Shown piece after piece: positions 15,355 to 24,253 of a stretch of 64,000 nucleotides of DNA. Origin of the DNA: JADLGH01 sp964586675 (GTDB taxonomy: Bacteria > Desulfobacterota_D > UBA1144 > Nemesobacterales > UBA2774). The translations under genes and the position numbers were made by a program. The notes below the pieces were generated by a model that saw only the letters and a list, made by a program, of their open reading frames with translations, was not told the origin of the DNA and ran no database searches. Location: assembly GCA_964586675.1 (NCBI GenBank), contig CAZPHQ010000002.1:124001-188000 (forward strand). The letters run 5' to 3'. Numbering within the stretch: the stretch's first letter is position 1; every line of letters starts with the position of its first letter.

Positions 15355-17292
15355 TCAAGGGACGAGGTTGAGGGTGATTCTTCTTTTCTCGACGTCGGCC
15401 TCCGTGACTTTCACTCTTACTGTCTGGCCGATGTCGAACCACCGTTTTCTCCAGTTGGGGACGCTGTCTCTCGGAACGAGCCCTTCGACAAATATTCCCT
15501 TAACCTCGACGAACATGCCGAAAGGAAGGACGCTCAGAACCACGCCATCGAACTCCTTGCCCACGTAGGATTTCATCAGATAAGCCCTTTCGAGGTTTAT
15601 GGCCTCTCTTTCTATTTCGTCGGCGTAGCGTTCTTTCTTGGACGAGTGCTCGGCCATCCAGTCGAGCGATTCCTTATCGTATGGCGGCGTGCCCTTCTTC
15701 ATCACGGCGTTCATGATCCTGTGTACTATGAGGTCGGGGTAGCGGCGTATGGGGGAGGTGAAGTGGGAGTAGTGCTTTATAGAAAGGCCGAAGTGACCTT
15801 CTTCCTGCGTCGAGTATATCGCGCGCTTCAGCGAGCGCAGTATGAGCATGTTGACCGCCATCTCGTCCGGCCGGCCGCGGCTCTTGTTGATTACGCCCTG
15901 GAGGTCGAGCGTCGTTATCCTGCCGTCGGCGGGGAGCGTGTAGCCGAGCTTCTTGAGGCCCTCCGAAAGCTCTATAAGGGATTCGATGTCGGGCCGCTCG
16001 TGTATCCTGTAAATCGACGGAACCTGAAGGCGGCAGGTCTGGGTGGCGACCGCTGTGTTGGCCGCGATCATGAATTCCTCGATGAGGACGTGGGCCATGT
16101 TGCGCTGGGTCCTTACGACGTCGACTGTTCTTCCGAGCTCGTCACGGATGAGATTGGGCTCGGGAAAGTCGAAATTGAGCTCTCCCTTCTCGCTCCGCCT
16201 CGCCCTTATGAGCCTGAAGAGCTCGCGCATGACGAGGAGCTTCTCGACGACGTGCTTTTCTATGCCGGATTCTGCCACGCTTTCTTCCAGCACGCCCGCG
16301 ACGAGGGTGTAGGTAAGGCGGGCGGCGCTCCTGATGATGCTGTTATAGACCTTCGAGCTCATCATCTGGCCCTTCCGGTTAAAGTCCATTTCCACCGTTT
16401 TCGTGAGCCTGTCCTTGAAGGGCACCAGGCTGCAGAGGTCGTTCGAGAGCTTCTCGGGGAGCATGGGGACGACTCTGTCAGGCATGTAGACGCTCGTCGC
16501 GCGGTTTAAGGCTTCGTTGTCTATTTCGCCGCCGATGGGGACATAATACGAGACGTCGGCTATCGAAACGAGGAGCCTGTAGCCGAAGTGTGTACGCATG
16601 ATGCCGACGGCGTCGTCGAAGTCCCTGGCGTCGTCGCCGTCGATCGTGAATATGACTTCCTCCCGGAGGTCGGTCCTTTTTTTAATTTCGCTTTCGGGTA
16701 TTTCGCCGGGTATCCGGGCGAGCTCTCTCTCGACTTCGGACTGGAATTCCTCGGAGAGGCCGTACTCTCTTATGATGCCTTTCTTCTCCGCTTCGAGGTC
16801 GCCCGCCTTGCCCAGGACTTCGATTATGCGCCCGTTTATTTTGCGGCGGGGAGAGACGCGGTTACTGACTTCGTAGACGACCAGGCTGTGGTTCCGGAGG
16901 TTCTTTATCTCGTCTATTCTGAGCGGGACGTGGGGTACACGGTCGTCCTTGAAAATCAGCTTCCCTGTCTTTCCTGTTTTGACGAACTTGCCTAGTATCT
17001 TGCCGCCCTTGAGCATGCCCTTTATGGGGGCTGTCGTCGGCGCTGTCGGGAGGACCGGCTCTGACTTCCTGCCGGTGTCGGTTACGGCAGCGGCCGGGGA
17101 GCCCGCGGCGACGTAGCCGCCGTCGGCCCTTCCTATCTTGCCGTCCCTCACCATCTTATGGAGGATTTTTTTAAGGAGCTCTTTTCCTTCCTTGGGCACG
17201 CCGAGACGCCTCGATATTTCCTTCGACCTCATCGGCCGGAAATTCGAGCCTTTGAGGAGACGTACTATTTCTTTGGGCTTGGGGATTCTCAT
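15355..17292 (-). CDS. rnr: ribonuclease R (RNB/II family exoribonuclease)
   Basis: 645 residues. An N-terminal winged-helix region (1-62), a cold-shock-like OB part around 90-165, then the RNB catalytic domain with the metal-binding Asp cluster DGDDARDFDDA at 218-228, and SIADVSYYVP. A C-terminal S1 domain starts at GKEFDGVVLSVLPFGMFVEV. It degrades structured RNA 3'-5' in the cytoplasm. It is slightly shorter than enterobacterial RNase R, having no long basic tail. The ATG start begins MRIPKPKEIVRLL. It is a single gene facing the repeat mosaic. Confidence 0.95.
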   Translation of the reverse strand: MRIPKPKEIVRLLKGSNFRPMRSKEISRRLGVPKEGKELLKKILHKMVRDGKIGRADGGYVAAGSPAAAVTDTGRKSEPVLPTAPTTAPIKGMLKGGKILGKFVKTGKTGKLIFKDDRVPHVPLRIDEIKNLRNHSLVVYEVSNRVSPRRKINGRIIEVLGKAGDLEAEKKGIIREYGLSEEFQSEVERELARIPGEIPESEIKKRTDLREEVIFTIDGDDARDFDDAVGIMRTHFGYRLLVSIADVSYYVPIGGEIDNEALNRATSVYMPDRVVPMLPEKLSNDLCSLVPFKDRLTKTVEMDFNRKGQMMSSKVYNSIIRSAARLTYTLVAGVLEESVAESGIEKHVVEKLLVMRELFRLIRARRSEKGELNFDFPEPNLIRDELGRTVDVVRTQRNMAHVLIEEFMIAANTAVATQTCRLQVPSIYRIHERPDIESLIELSEGLKKLGYTLPADGRITTLDLQGVINKSRGRPDEMAVNMLILRSLKRAIYSTQEEGHFGLSIKHYSHFTSPIRRYPDLIVHRIMNAVMKKGTPPYDKESLDWMAEHSSKKERYADEIEREAINLERAYLMKSYVGKEFDGVVLSVLPFGMFVEVKGIFVEGLVPRDSVPNWRKRWFDIGQTVRVKVTEADVEKRRITLNLVP

Positions 17293-17519
17293 TTATGGAC
17301 GGAGCTCAAGGGCGAGTAGAGGCAATAATTACCTGCATATAGATGATTATTAGTGTCTTAGGTTACACTTTATATCAGAAGACCGCAATGCCCGCCGTTC
17401 TCCCGCCCGGAAAGGCCGGGCGGAAATCGCCGTTGACAAAAAGTTGAACAGGGGCGAGGATTCAGATAAAATTCTGGTTCTCTGGCTGATAATAATAGAA
17501 AAGAAGGAGTCGGACTCTC

Positions 17520-17711
17520 ATGAAGAAGAACCTGCCGGGCGCGATATTTGTATGCCTGATACTTTTCAGCTTTATAGCTGTTGGCTTTCACCTCGGAATA
17601 AACATACAGTGGGCAAGATTTTTCAAGTATCTCGCGGTCGTCGCCGTAATAGCGTTCATAGTTTCCGCTATAGTCAATACTGTCCCGTCCTCCGGGAACG
17701 ACAAGCACTGA
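17520..17711 (+). CDS. small two-helix membrane protein
   Basis: 63 residues: MKKNLPGAIFVCLILFSFIA opens the first hydrophobic helix (8-28) and KYLAVVAVIAFIVSAIV the second (36-52), with a short polar tail. AAGGAG lies upstream at a slightly long spacing. There is no recognisable family. It points toward, and ends 9 bases before, the convergent Cys-rich gene. Probably real because of clean topology, but it could be a chance frame. Confidence 0.6.
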   Translation: MKKNLPGAIFVCLILFSFIAVGFHLGINIQWARFFKYLAVVAVIAFIVSAIVNTVPSSGNDKH

Positions 17712-17720
17712 GCCCCGGCC

Positions 17721-18359
17721 TCAGGGCGTGATTATAAGCCCGCCCGAAGGCCTTTGCGCGGGCGATTCCTCGGGGTGGTACCGCAGGATGTGTACGAGGT
17801 AGCTCTGGGGATTCGGGTCGTTCTCGACGTAAAATTTTGCTTCCCTTAAAAACTCGTCTACGACTTTTATAGCGAAGTCGAGGTCTACCCTGTCGCCGGT
17901 GATTTCGGGATTGTCCTTGTAGTCAGTTATCGCAATCAGTATGTTCGTCGAGAGCTCGTTGGCGTAGGAGTTTTCGCCCTGGTGCTGGTAGATGAGGCCC
18001 TTTTTTTCCGTATCCAGGGTGTTCTTCGTGAGCTCGAGAGCGGAGGCGAGGTCTTTGTTCGTGAGCTTTTTATTGGCCCTGTAGGACTCGGCGAAGAGTT
18101 TTTCGAGGCGGGCGAAGACGGCGGGGTTACGGTTATAGAGCTCGGCCCGGCGGACGTAGCTAATGCCGCCCTCTTTTTTGACCCTCTGGTGCATTACCTT
18201 GAGCTGGTGCTGTTTCTGGCCCTCGACGTAATACACACAGCCCGACGGGCAGTTGATTTCAACTCCCCTTTTCTCTCCGCAGCAGACGGCGCATATGGAG
18301 CCGCCGAGCGCAGGGCAATGCCGCTTGCCTTTCCTATTACCGCAGCTTACGCACTTCAT
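17721..18359 (-). CDS. Cys-rich (zinc-ribbon-like) protein of unknown function
   Basis: 212 residues. The N-terminus has a dense Cys pattern: MKCVSCGNRKGKRHCPALGG, then ICAVCCGEKRG and INCPSGCVYY, so at least two zinc sites within 45 residues. The remainder is helical and charged, with a segment DNPEITGDRVDLDFAIKVVDEF and no catalytic motif I recognise. Eight bases separate its start from the stop of the B12-binding mutase subunit upstream, so it is probably in the mutase operon. I cannot name a function. Confidence 0.8.
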   Translation of the reverse strand: MKCVSCGNRKGKRHCPALGGSICAVCCGEKRGVEINCPSGCVYYVEGQKQHQLKVMHQRVKKEGGISYVRRAELYNRNPAVFARLEKLFAESYRANKKLTNKDLASALELTKNTLDTEKKGLIYQHQGENSYANELSTNILIAITDYKDNPEITGDRVDLDFAIKVVDEFLREAKFYVENDPNPQSYLVHILRYHPEESPAQRPSGGLIITP

Positions 18360-18367
18360 TACCTTAG

Positions 18368-18778
18368 CTAAAGAACCCTGTGGGAAACGTTTTCCCTGAC
18401 CCAGCTGATTATCTCGTCTGTCGACGTTCCGGGCTCGAAGACGGCCTTTACTCCCTTTTGCTTAAGGCCGTCGATGTCTTCCTTCGGAATTATGCCCCCG
18501 CCGAAGACGGTTATGTCGCCGAGGCCCTTCTCTTCGAGGAGGCGTATTATCTCCGGGAAGAGATAGTTATGGGCGCCCGAGAGAATGCTGAGGCCGACTG
18601 CGTCGACATCTTCCTGGAGCGCCGTTTCGACTATGGCCTCGGGGGTGTTGTGAAGCCCCGTATAGATGACCTCGAACCCGGCGTCGCGGAGGGCGCGCGC
18701 CACTATCTTGACCCCCCTGTCGTGCCCGTCGAGGCCGGCCTTGCCGATAAGTATCCTTAACCTGTTTTCCTGTTCCAT
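18368..18778 (-). CDS. B12-binding small subunit of an acyl-CoA mutase
   Basis: 136 residues, a stand-alone cobalamin-binding domain: GKAGLDGHDRGVKIVARALR contains the D-x-H-x-x-G motif whose His is the lower cobalt ligand. VGLSILSGAHNYLFPE and TVFGGGIIP form the rest of the Rossmann-like nucleotide-tail pocket. It pairs with the large subunit 75 bases upstream to form an adenosylcobalamin-dependent carbon-skeleton mutase in the cytoplasm. In methylmalonyl-CoA mutases this domain is usually fused to the C-terminus of the catalytic chain; separate subunits are typical of isobutyryl- and hydroxyisobutyryl-CoA mutases and of some archaeal and bacterial methylmalonyl enzymes. Confidence 0.93.
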   Translation of the reverse strand: MEQENRLRILIGKAGLDGHDRGVKIVARALRDAGFEVIYTGLHNTPEAIVETALQEDVDAVGLSILSGAHNYLFPEIIRLLEEKGLGDITVFGGGIIPKEDIDGLKQKGVKAVFEPGTSTDEIISWVRENVSHRVL

Positions 18779-18853
18779 CTCGAAAGACCCTGTATCAAGT
18801 TTATGAGGTTACGCGATTTAGAGAAAATTGAAAAGGCGCCGCCGCCCGCGGGA

Positions 18854-20524
18854 TTAAAAATATCCCGGGTCGCGGTAGACGCCGTATGCCTCGCGGAATA
18901 TGTCGCTTATCTCGCCGAGGGTGGCGTAGTCGCGGACGGCGTCGACGATAAACGGCATGAGGTTGTCGCCCCTCCGCGCGGCGAGCAGAATATTTTCGAG
19001 CCTCGACTTAACGGCTTTGTTGTCGCGGCGGCGCTTGAGGTCGGCGAGCTTTTCCATTTGCGCGGTTTCGACCTCGTCCTCTATCTTGAGGAGCGGGATA
19101 GGCACCACTTCGTTCTCATCGACGTATTTGTTTACGCCGACAATTGTTTTAATCCCTGTGTCGAGCTCGCGCTGGTATTTGTAGGCGGCGTCGGCTATCT
19201 CTTTTTGCGGGTAGCCCTCTTCTATCGCCGCTATTATGCCGCCCATGCGGTCTATTTTGTCTATGTAGTCGAAGGCCTCTTTTTCGATGCGGCTCGTGAG
19301 GGATTCCATGAGGTAGCTTCCGCCGAAGGGGTCTATCGTGTTAACGACGCCGCTTTCCTCGGCGATTATTTGTTGTGTCCTGAGCGCGACTGTTACGGCT
19401 TCTTCAGTCGGGAGGGCGAGCGTTTCGTCCATGGAGTTCGTATGTAGGGACTGGGTTCCTCCGAGCACGGCGGCGAGCGCCTGTATCGTAACCCGCGCGA
19501 CGTTGTTTATAGGCTGCTGGGCTGTGAGACTCGCGCCGGCTGTCTGCGCGTGGGTTTTGAGCGTGAGGGATTTCGGGTCTTTCGCCCCGAACCTGTCGCG
19601 CATTATCTTCGCCCACATGCGCCTGGCCGCCCTGAACTTGGCGACCTCCTCAAGGAAATCGTTGTGGACGTTGAAGAAGAAGGAAAGACGCGGGGCGAAC
19701 TCGTCGACGTCGAGGCCTCGCTTTATGCTTTCCTCGACGTAGCCTATGCCGTCTGCGAGGGTGAATGCGAGCTCCTGGACGGCTGTCGATCCGGCCTCCC
19801 TGATGTGGTAGCCGGAGATCGAGACCGGGTGCCAGCCCTTGACCTGACTTGCGCAGAACTCGACTACGTCGATGACGATCTTGACCGACGGGCTCGGCGG
19901 GGATATCCATTCCCTCTGGGCTATGAATTCCTTCAGCATGTCGTTCTGAAGGGTGCCGCGGAGCCTGTCCCAGCTTACGCCTTTCTTCTCGGCCATGACG
20001 AGGTACATCGCGAAAACGATGCTGGCGCTGCAGTTGACTGTCATGGATGTCGTGACCTGGTCGAGGTCTATGCCGCCGAAGAGTATTTCCATATCTTCGA
20101 GGGACGATACGGAAACCCCTTCCCTTCCGACCTCGCCGCGCGCCATGGAGCTGTCGCAGTCGTAGCCCATGAGCGTCGGCATGTCGAACGCCGTGCTGAG
20201 TCCAGTCTGGCCCTGGCTGAGAAGATATTTGAATCTCCTGTTCGTATCCTCAGGCGTGCCGAAGCCGGCGAACTGCCGCATTGTCCAGAGGCGGCTCCTG
20301 TACATCGTGCTGTGTATGCCGCGCGTGTAGGGGTACTGCCCGGGATAGCCTATTTCGGCTTCGGGGTCGAGACCGTGGAGATATTCAGTATCGGCGAGCG
20401 GAGGAATGTCCATCCCCGAGATGGTGGTAAAGTCGGCGCCGCGCTTCTCCGCCCGGGCGTACTCCCTCTCCCAGCGCTCTCTCGCCATTCTTCTCTTGTT
20501 AAGATCGGATTCCTGAACAGACAT
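18854..20524 (-). CDS. acyl-CoA mutase large subunit (methylmalonyl-CoA mutase family)
   Basis: 556 residues from the ATG of MSVQESDLNKRR, chosen because GGGGG lies just upstream; an open frame continues 19 codons further up without need. It has the TIM-barrel of B12 mutases: YTRGIHSTMYRSRLWTMRQF, TGLSTAFDMPTLMGYD, HIREAGSTAVQELAFTLADG, AVLGGTQSLHTNSMDETLAL and DPFGGSY. The position that is Tyr89 in methylmalonyl-CoA mutase (RQ-Y-AGF) is Phe85 here, and that of Arg207 (PSMR) is Lys215. These residues hold the substrate carboxylate, so the substrate may be isobutyryl-CoA-like. The small subunit follows. No epimerase or MeaB gene is nearby. Confidence 0.93.
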   Translation of the reverse strand: MSVQESDLNKRRMARERWEREYARAEKRGADFTTISGMDIPPLADTEYLHGLDPEAEIGYPGQYPYTRGIHSTMYRSRLWTMRQFAGFGTPEDTNRRFKYLLSQGQTGLSTAFDMPTLMGYDCDSSMARGEVGREGVSVSSLEDMEILFGGIDLDQVTTSMTVNCSASIVFAMYLVMAEKKGVSWDRLRGTLQNDMLKEFIAQREWISPPSPSVKIVIDVVEFCASQVKGWHPVSISGYHIREAGSTAVQELAFTLADGIGYVEESIKRGLDVDEFAPRLSFFFNVHNDFLEEVAKFRAARRMWAKIMRDRFGAKDPKSLTLKTHAQTAGASLTAQQPINNVARVTIQALAAVLGGTQSLHTNSMDETLALPTEEAVTVALRTQQIIAEESGVVNTIDPFGGSYLMESLTSRIEKEAFDYIDKIDRMGGIIAAIEEGYPQKEIADAAYKYQRELDTGIKTIVGVNKYVDENEVVPIPLLKIEDEVETAQMEKLADLKRRRDNKAVKSRLENILLAARRGDNLMPFIVDAVRDYATLGEISDIFREAYGVYRDPGYF

Positions 20525-20755
20525 CGGTGACCCCCTGAAACGAACGCCGCCCGGCAGCAGCCACGCGCATACGTATATCAATAAATATTAAACAAGAGCC
20601 CAGGGTTAAGTCAAACGGTAATTTCCAGGAAAGCGGACTTTTCAAGGAATAGATACAAAACCGAATAAACTTCGGAAACTGCTTCGGGGCCGGGCGCGGG
20701 CTTCCTGCGTCCGGCCCCGGAGAGGGCCTGCCCCAAGCCGGGGCAAAAGCCATGA

Positions 20756-21709
20756 TTATTCGACTACGTCGGGCGGCAGAGTCGGTCCGCCTCCGTCTCC
20801 GCCGCCGTCGCCAGGCCCGGGAGTCGGCGGGAGCGGCGGTTCGGCCACTTCCTGCGTTATTATAACGATAACTTCGATTACCCCGTCTTCCTCGGATATG
20901 AGGGGGCATACGGCCATGAATTCCGGCGGTATCTGTATCTGGGTTTTAGCCAGTATGACCTGCGTGCCGGGCTGACCTACAAAGGCGTTGTACTGGACGA
21001 AGAACTGTCCCGAGTTTACGTTGCCGAGTATGGGGGCGACGAATACGGCTTCGCCGACCTGGGGGTCGCCGCCGCCGTTAAGGGAGCCTATATCGGGATT
21101 GCTAAGCGATATCTCGACGAGCGTTCCGGGCTCGAGCCCCACGGACTGGAACGTGAGCGGCACAGCTATATTAGTCGGCGCAGGAGTTGCCGAGGGATGC
21201 GGCACTATAACGAGCGGGCCCGGGGTCGGCTGAACGATGCCCACTCCGTCGAGAGTCACTGAAAGAAAATCGCTTTCGCTTCTGCCGTCGGCGAGCCTGA
21301 CCGTGGCCGAAATATTTATCGAGGCCGTTTCGTTTATCCCCACGAGGACGCCCGAGAGATAATTTACGAAGGCCTCGTTGTTTACTACCGTGCCGCTGCT
21401 GTCGAAGAGGCAGCCGCGGAGCGCCGGCGGAAGGCCGCTGCTGGAAAAGGTTATCTCGTAATCTATCTCCGATCCGTCCGGAACGAGGAGCGTATCCACC
21501 TGTATGAAGGATTCCTCCGAAGCGTTTCCGAAGAGAGTGTTCGGGTTCGCGCTCATGTTCATGATGAACGTGTTCACCGGGTTCTCGGAGCCGTCGTTGC
21601 TGTCGAGGCTGTCGACGCAGGCGTGCTGCGAGAGCACCATGAGCCCAAGAAACGTGAGTATGAAAATTACCCTTACGGATTTATGTTTGAACATCCTGTT
21701 AATAATCAT
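20756..21709 (-). CDS. exported protein of unknown function downstream of pilQ
   Basis: 317 residues. A hydrophobic leader (about 13-28, RVIFILTFLGLMVLSQHAC) ends in a Cys that could be an imperfect lipobox. The mature part is beta-rich with no known motif, a Pro/Thr linker near 165-185 (QPTPGPLVIVPHPSATPAPT) and a Pro/Gly tail. Its style, with adhesion-like or Ig-like strands, suggests a surface or secretin-associated protein. It is the last of seven genes in one direction from pilM, 31 bases behind the lipoprotein gene. Confidence 0.75.
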   Translation of the reverse strand: MIINRMFKHKSVRVIFILTFLGLMVLSQHACVDSLDSNDGSENPVNTFIMNMSANPNTLFGNASEESFIQVDTLLVPDGSEIDYEITFSSSGLPPALRGCLFDSSGTVVNNEAFVNYLSGVLVGINETASINISATVRLADGRSESDFLSVTLDGVGIVQPTPGPLVIVPHPSATPAPTNIAVPLTFQSVGLEPGTLVEISLSNPDIGSLNGGGDPQVGEAVFVAPILGNVNSGQFFVQYNAFVGQPGTQVILAKTQIQIPPEFMAVCPLISEEDGVIEVIVIITQEVAEPPLPPTPGPGDGGGDGGGPTLPPDVVE

Positions 21710-21740
21710 CTGTATCCATTCCTCCTTGCCTGAATAACTG

Positions 21741-22301
21741 CTACTCCCCGAGATCCGCGTTCACCGAGAACGTCACGATATCTATCGCGCCGCTATCGGT
21801 GGAAGCAGAAAGCGTCGCGGGATCTATTATCGCGTCGCCGATAAGAAGGAGCACGAACGCCATGCCCCGGTTGTCGGTGAGAACGTCGAAAGGCGAGTCG
21901 ACGAGCGCGCCCATGCCGAACCATTCGGTTATGGACGTCGACGCGCACTGCTGGGGACTGCACGCGCCGTTGTCGACGAGCTGAAGCGCCTTCGCGTCGG
22001 CGATTCCGTCTCCGTTCGTATCTATCACGAACGAATTCTGGCTGGCGAACGACAGGTCCCAGATCACCCTTACGTCGTTAAGGGGCTCGTCGTCGGGCCC
22101 CAGAACCTGAGCCCGCACGAGTATCTGTTCAAGGGCGTTTTGCCCTATGTTGATGTCTTGGGGCGGGTTCTGTATCACGATCGTGGAGCCGAAGGGCGCA
22201 AACGGAGGATTCGAACCACAGCTCACCGCCGCGAGACCCGCCGCGAGGAATCCGACGACGAGCGCCGGGAATATCAATTGACCCAAGAATTTCCTTCTCA
22301 T
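21741..22301 (-). CDS. lipoprotein of unknown function behind pilQ
   Basis: 186 residues from the ATG of MRRKFLGQLIFPALVV, chosen because GAGGAGG precedes it; a longer frame exists upstream but overlaps pilQ by 79 bases. The leader ends in lipobox LAAVSC. The mature part is beta-rich, with VRAQVLGPDDEPLNDVRVIW and a later TDNRGMAFVLLLIGDA, resembling bacterial Ig-like (Big1/invasin-type) domains. SFVIDTNGDGIADA looks like a calcium-binding loop. The leader sequence GGAGGATGG-TTTAATGAGAA is nearly identical to that of pilQ. Confidence 0.78.
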   Translation of the reverse strand: MRRKFLGQLIFPALVVGFLAAGLAAVSCGSNPPFAPFGSTIVIQNPPQDINIGQNALEQILVRAQVLGPDDEPLNDVRVIWDLSFASQNSFVIDTNGDGIADAKALQLVDNGACSPQQCASTSITEWFGMGALVDSPFDVLTDNRGMAFVLLLIGDAIIDPATLSASTDSGAIDIVTFSVNADLGE

Positions 22302-22333
22302 TAAACCATCCTCCTCTATATCTGTCCTGTCCT

Positions 22334-24208
22334 TTATCTGATGATTCTCGGTGTTATGAATACTATGAGCTCCCTTCTCTCGTCGTTCGTCCTGTTGTTC
22401 TGGAAGAGCCATCCGAGGAGGGGGAGCCGCGAAAACCAGGGAAGGCCGTTATTCGTCTCGTCCATCCTGCGCGTGAATATACCGCCTATGACTATCGTTT
22501 CGCCGTCGGTCGCGAGGACCTTGGTCGTGGCCTCGTTCCTTCTTATGGAAGGCTGGCCGCCGGCGCCCGTGAGGGCCGGGTCGGGCGAGTTGTCGGTTAC
22601 TACTATCTCCATGAGTATCCTGTTGTCGTTCGTCACCTGGGGCGTTACCGAAAGGCTCAGGGTGGCGTCGACGAACTGGGTCTGCGTGCCCGCCGCGGAA
22701 ACGCTTAAGAACGGGATGGAGACGCCCTGCTCTATCCTTGCCGGAGTGTTTTCGAGCGTGAGCACTTTCGGCGAGGAAAGGATTCGGCCGTCGCCCCTTC
22801 TTTCGAGCGCCGAGAGCCTGAGGTCGAGGTCGAACGCGTTCGTGAGACTGCCGAGGACGATACCGAGCACGCCGCCCGAGCCCGCGCCGGCCGCCGCCGG
22901 GAGGTCTATTATGAAGTTGTCGCCGGTCGTTCCGAACGGACTGCCTATAGTGGTACCGCCGACTTCGACGCTGGACGGAAAAGTCGCCCCGGTCGGGTTC
23001 CCCGTCGCAGCGGAGGCCCTGTAGTCGAAGCCCCACTGTACGCCGAGGTCGCGGGTGAAGTTGAGCGTGGCCTGTACTATGCGGGATTCGATCAGCACCT
23101 GCGGGGTTCTGGTATCGAGGTCCTCGACGAGGGATTCTATCCGCCCCACCCTGACCGCGGTGTCGTTTATAAGAATGCTGTTGGTCCGGGTGTCGACCCT
23201 GAGCTCGCCCCTGTCGCTGAGAAGCGGGTCGACGAGAGGTACGAGCTCGGCCGCTGTCGCGTAGTTCACGAAGACCTGGCGTGTGATTAAGGGCTCGAGC
23301 TGCTCGTTGGTTCGCACCGCTTTCCTTACGGCGCGCTGGCGCGCCTGGAGGGTGTTGATAGGAGCTATCCTGATGACGTTGCCGTCGAGGAAAGCTCCGA
23401 GACCGGCGTCTTCGAGAATGACGTGGAGGGCCTGGTCCCAGGGGACGTTCGTGAGCTTCAACGTTACCGTGCCGGCGACGGTATTCGCGATGATCATGTT
23501 GAGTCCGCTTATGTCGGAGATTATCCTGAGCACGTCTCTTATGTCGGCGTCCTTGAAGTCGAAGGAGACGAGCTGGCCCCTGTAGGTTTTTACGGCCCCG
23601 GGCACAGAGGTGAGCCTGAAGTCGAATGCGTAGAGCTCTTCGGGGCGCTCAGACACCTCGACCTCCTTCACGGATACCGCCTGCTGGTCCTTCGTTTCTC
23701 CGAAATTGAGGACGAGGCTGTTGCCGTTCTGGTTTACAGCGACCGGCACCCGGGACTCTTTTAATTCGATGACGACTATTACGTCGCTCGGCTTTATCGG
23801 GTCCCTGAAGGAAGATATGAAATTGATCGGGCTGTCGAAGTCGCTTACGTCTCTCGATACTTGAAATTTATCCGCCAGGATGACGTTCGAGAGCTTGAGG
23901 CTCACTTTTTTGTCTTCGTCCGCGAGCCGCTCGTACTGTATGGGAGACGCGGTTCCTATAGTTACGATTCCCATACCCGTTTGGACTTCGAATCCGATGC
24001 TTTCGACGTGGTTAAACTGGTCCGAGGTATTGACCGCGGGGGCCTGCGCCACCTGAACCGGGGCGGCGATTGTCTCCGCCGCCGGGGATTCCGGACCTGA
24101 TACCGAGGTATTTTCGTAATCCGGCTCAGGCGCCGCGCCTTCGGCGTACGCCGCGAGGGACAGCACGCAGATAATGAGCAGTGTGATTTTCCTTAACGGG
24201 GTTCTCAT
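22334..24208 (-). CDS. pilQ: type IV pilus secretin PilQ
   Basis: 625 residues from MRTPLRKITLLIICVLSLAA (GGAGG upstream), with a signal peptide. It has an AMIN-type beta domain (about 60-180), a secretin/TonB short N-terminal domain (about 205-265, VSFDFKDADIRDVLRIISDI), an N1/KH-like repeat, then the secretin pore domain with SSPKVLTLENTPARIEQG, and GLPWFSRLPLLGWLFQNNRT near the C-terminus. PilQ forms the outer-membrane ring through which the pilus passes. It follows pilP by 45 bases. The last gene of the pilMNOPQ set. Confidence 0.96.
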   Translation of the reverse strand: MRTPLRKITLLIICVLSLAAYAEGAAPEPDYENTSVSGPESPAAETIAAPVQVAQAPAVNTSDQFNHVESIGFEVQTGMGIVTIGTASPIQYERLADEDKKVSLKLSNVILADKFQVSRDVSDFDSPINFISSFRDPIKPSDVIVVIELKESRVPVAVNQNGNSLVLNFGETKDQQAVSVKEVEVSERPEELYAFDFRLTSVPGAVKTYRGQLVSFDFKDADIRDVLRIISDISGLNMIIANTVAGTVTLKLTNVPWDQALHVILEDAGLGAFLDGNVIRIAPINTLQARQRAVRKAVRTNEQLEPLITRQVFVNYATAAELVPLVDPLLSDRGELRVDTRTNSILINDTAVRVGRIESLVEDLDTRTPQVLIESRIVQATLNFTRDLGVQWGFDYRASAATGNPTGATFPSSVEVGGTTIGSPFGTTGDNFIIDLPAAAGAGSGGVLGIVLGSLTNAFDLDLRLSALERRGDGRILSSPKVLTLENTPARIEQGVSIPFLSVSAAGTQTQFVDATLSLSVTPQVTNDNRILMEIVVTDNSPDPALTGAGGQPSIRRNEATTKVLATDGETIVIGGIFTRRMDETNNGLPWFSRLPLLGWLFQNNRTNDERRELIVFITPRIIR

Positions 24209-24253
24209 TAATCCATCCTCCTTCTGAAACATCCTCCTTAATTCATTCGCCCA

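Noticed and set aside
20525..20755. Possible cobalamin riboswitch before the B12 mutase
   Set aside because: No B12-box-like conserved core could be found in the leader.
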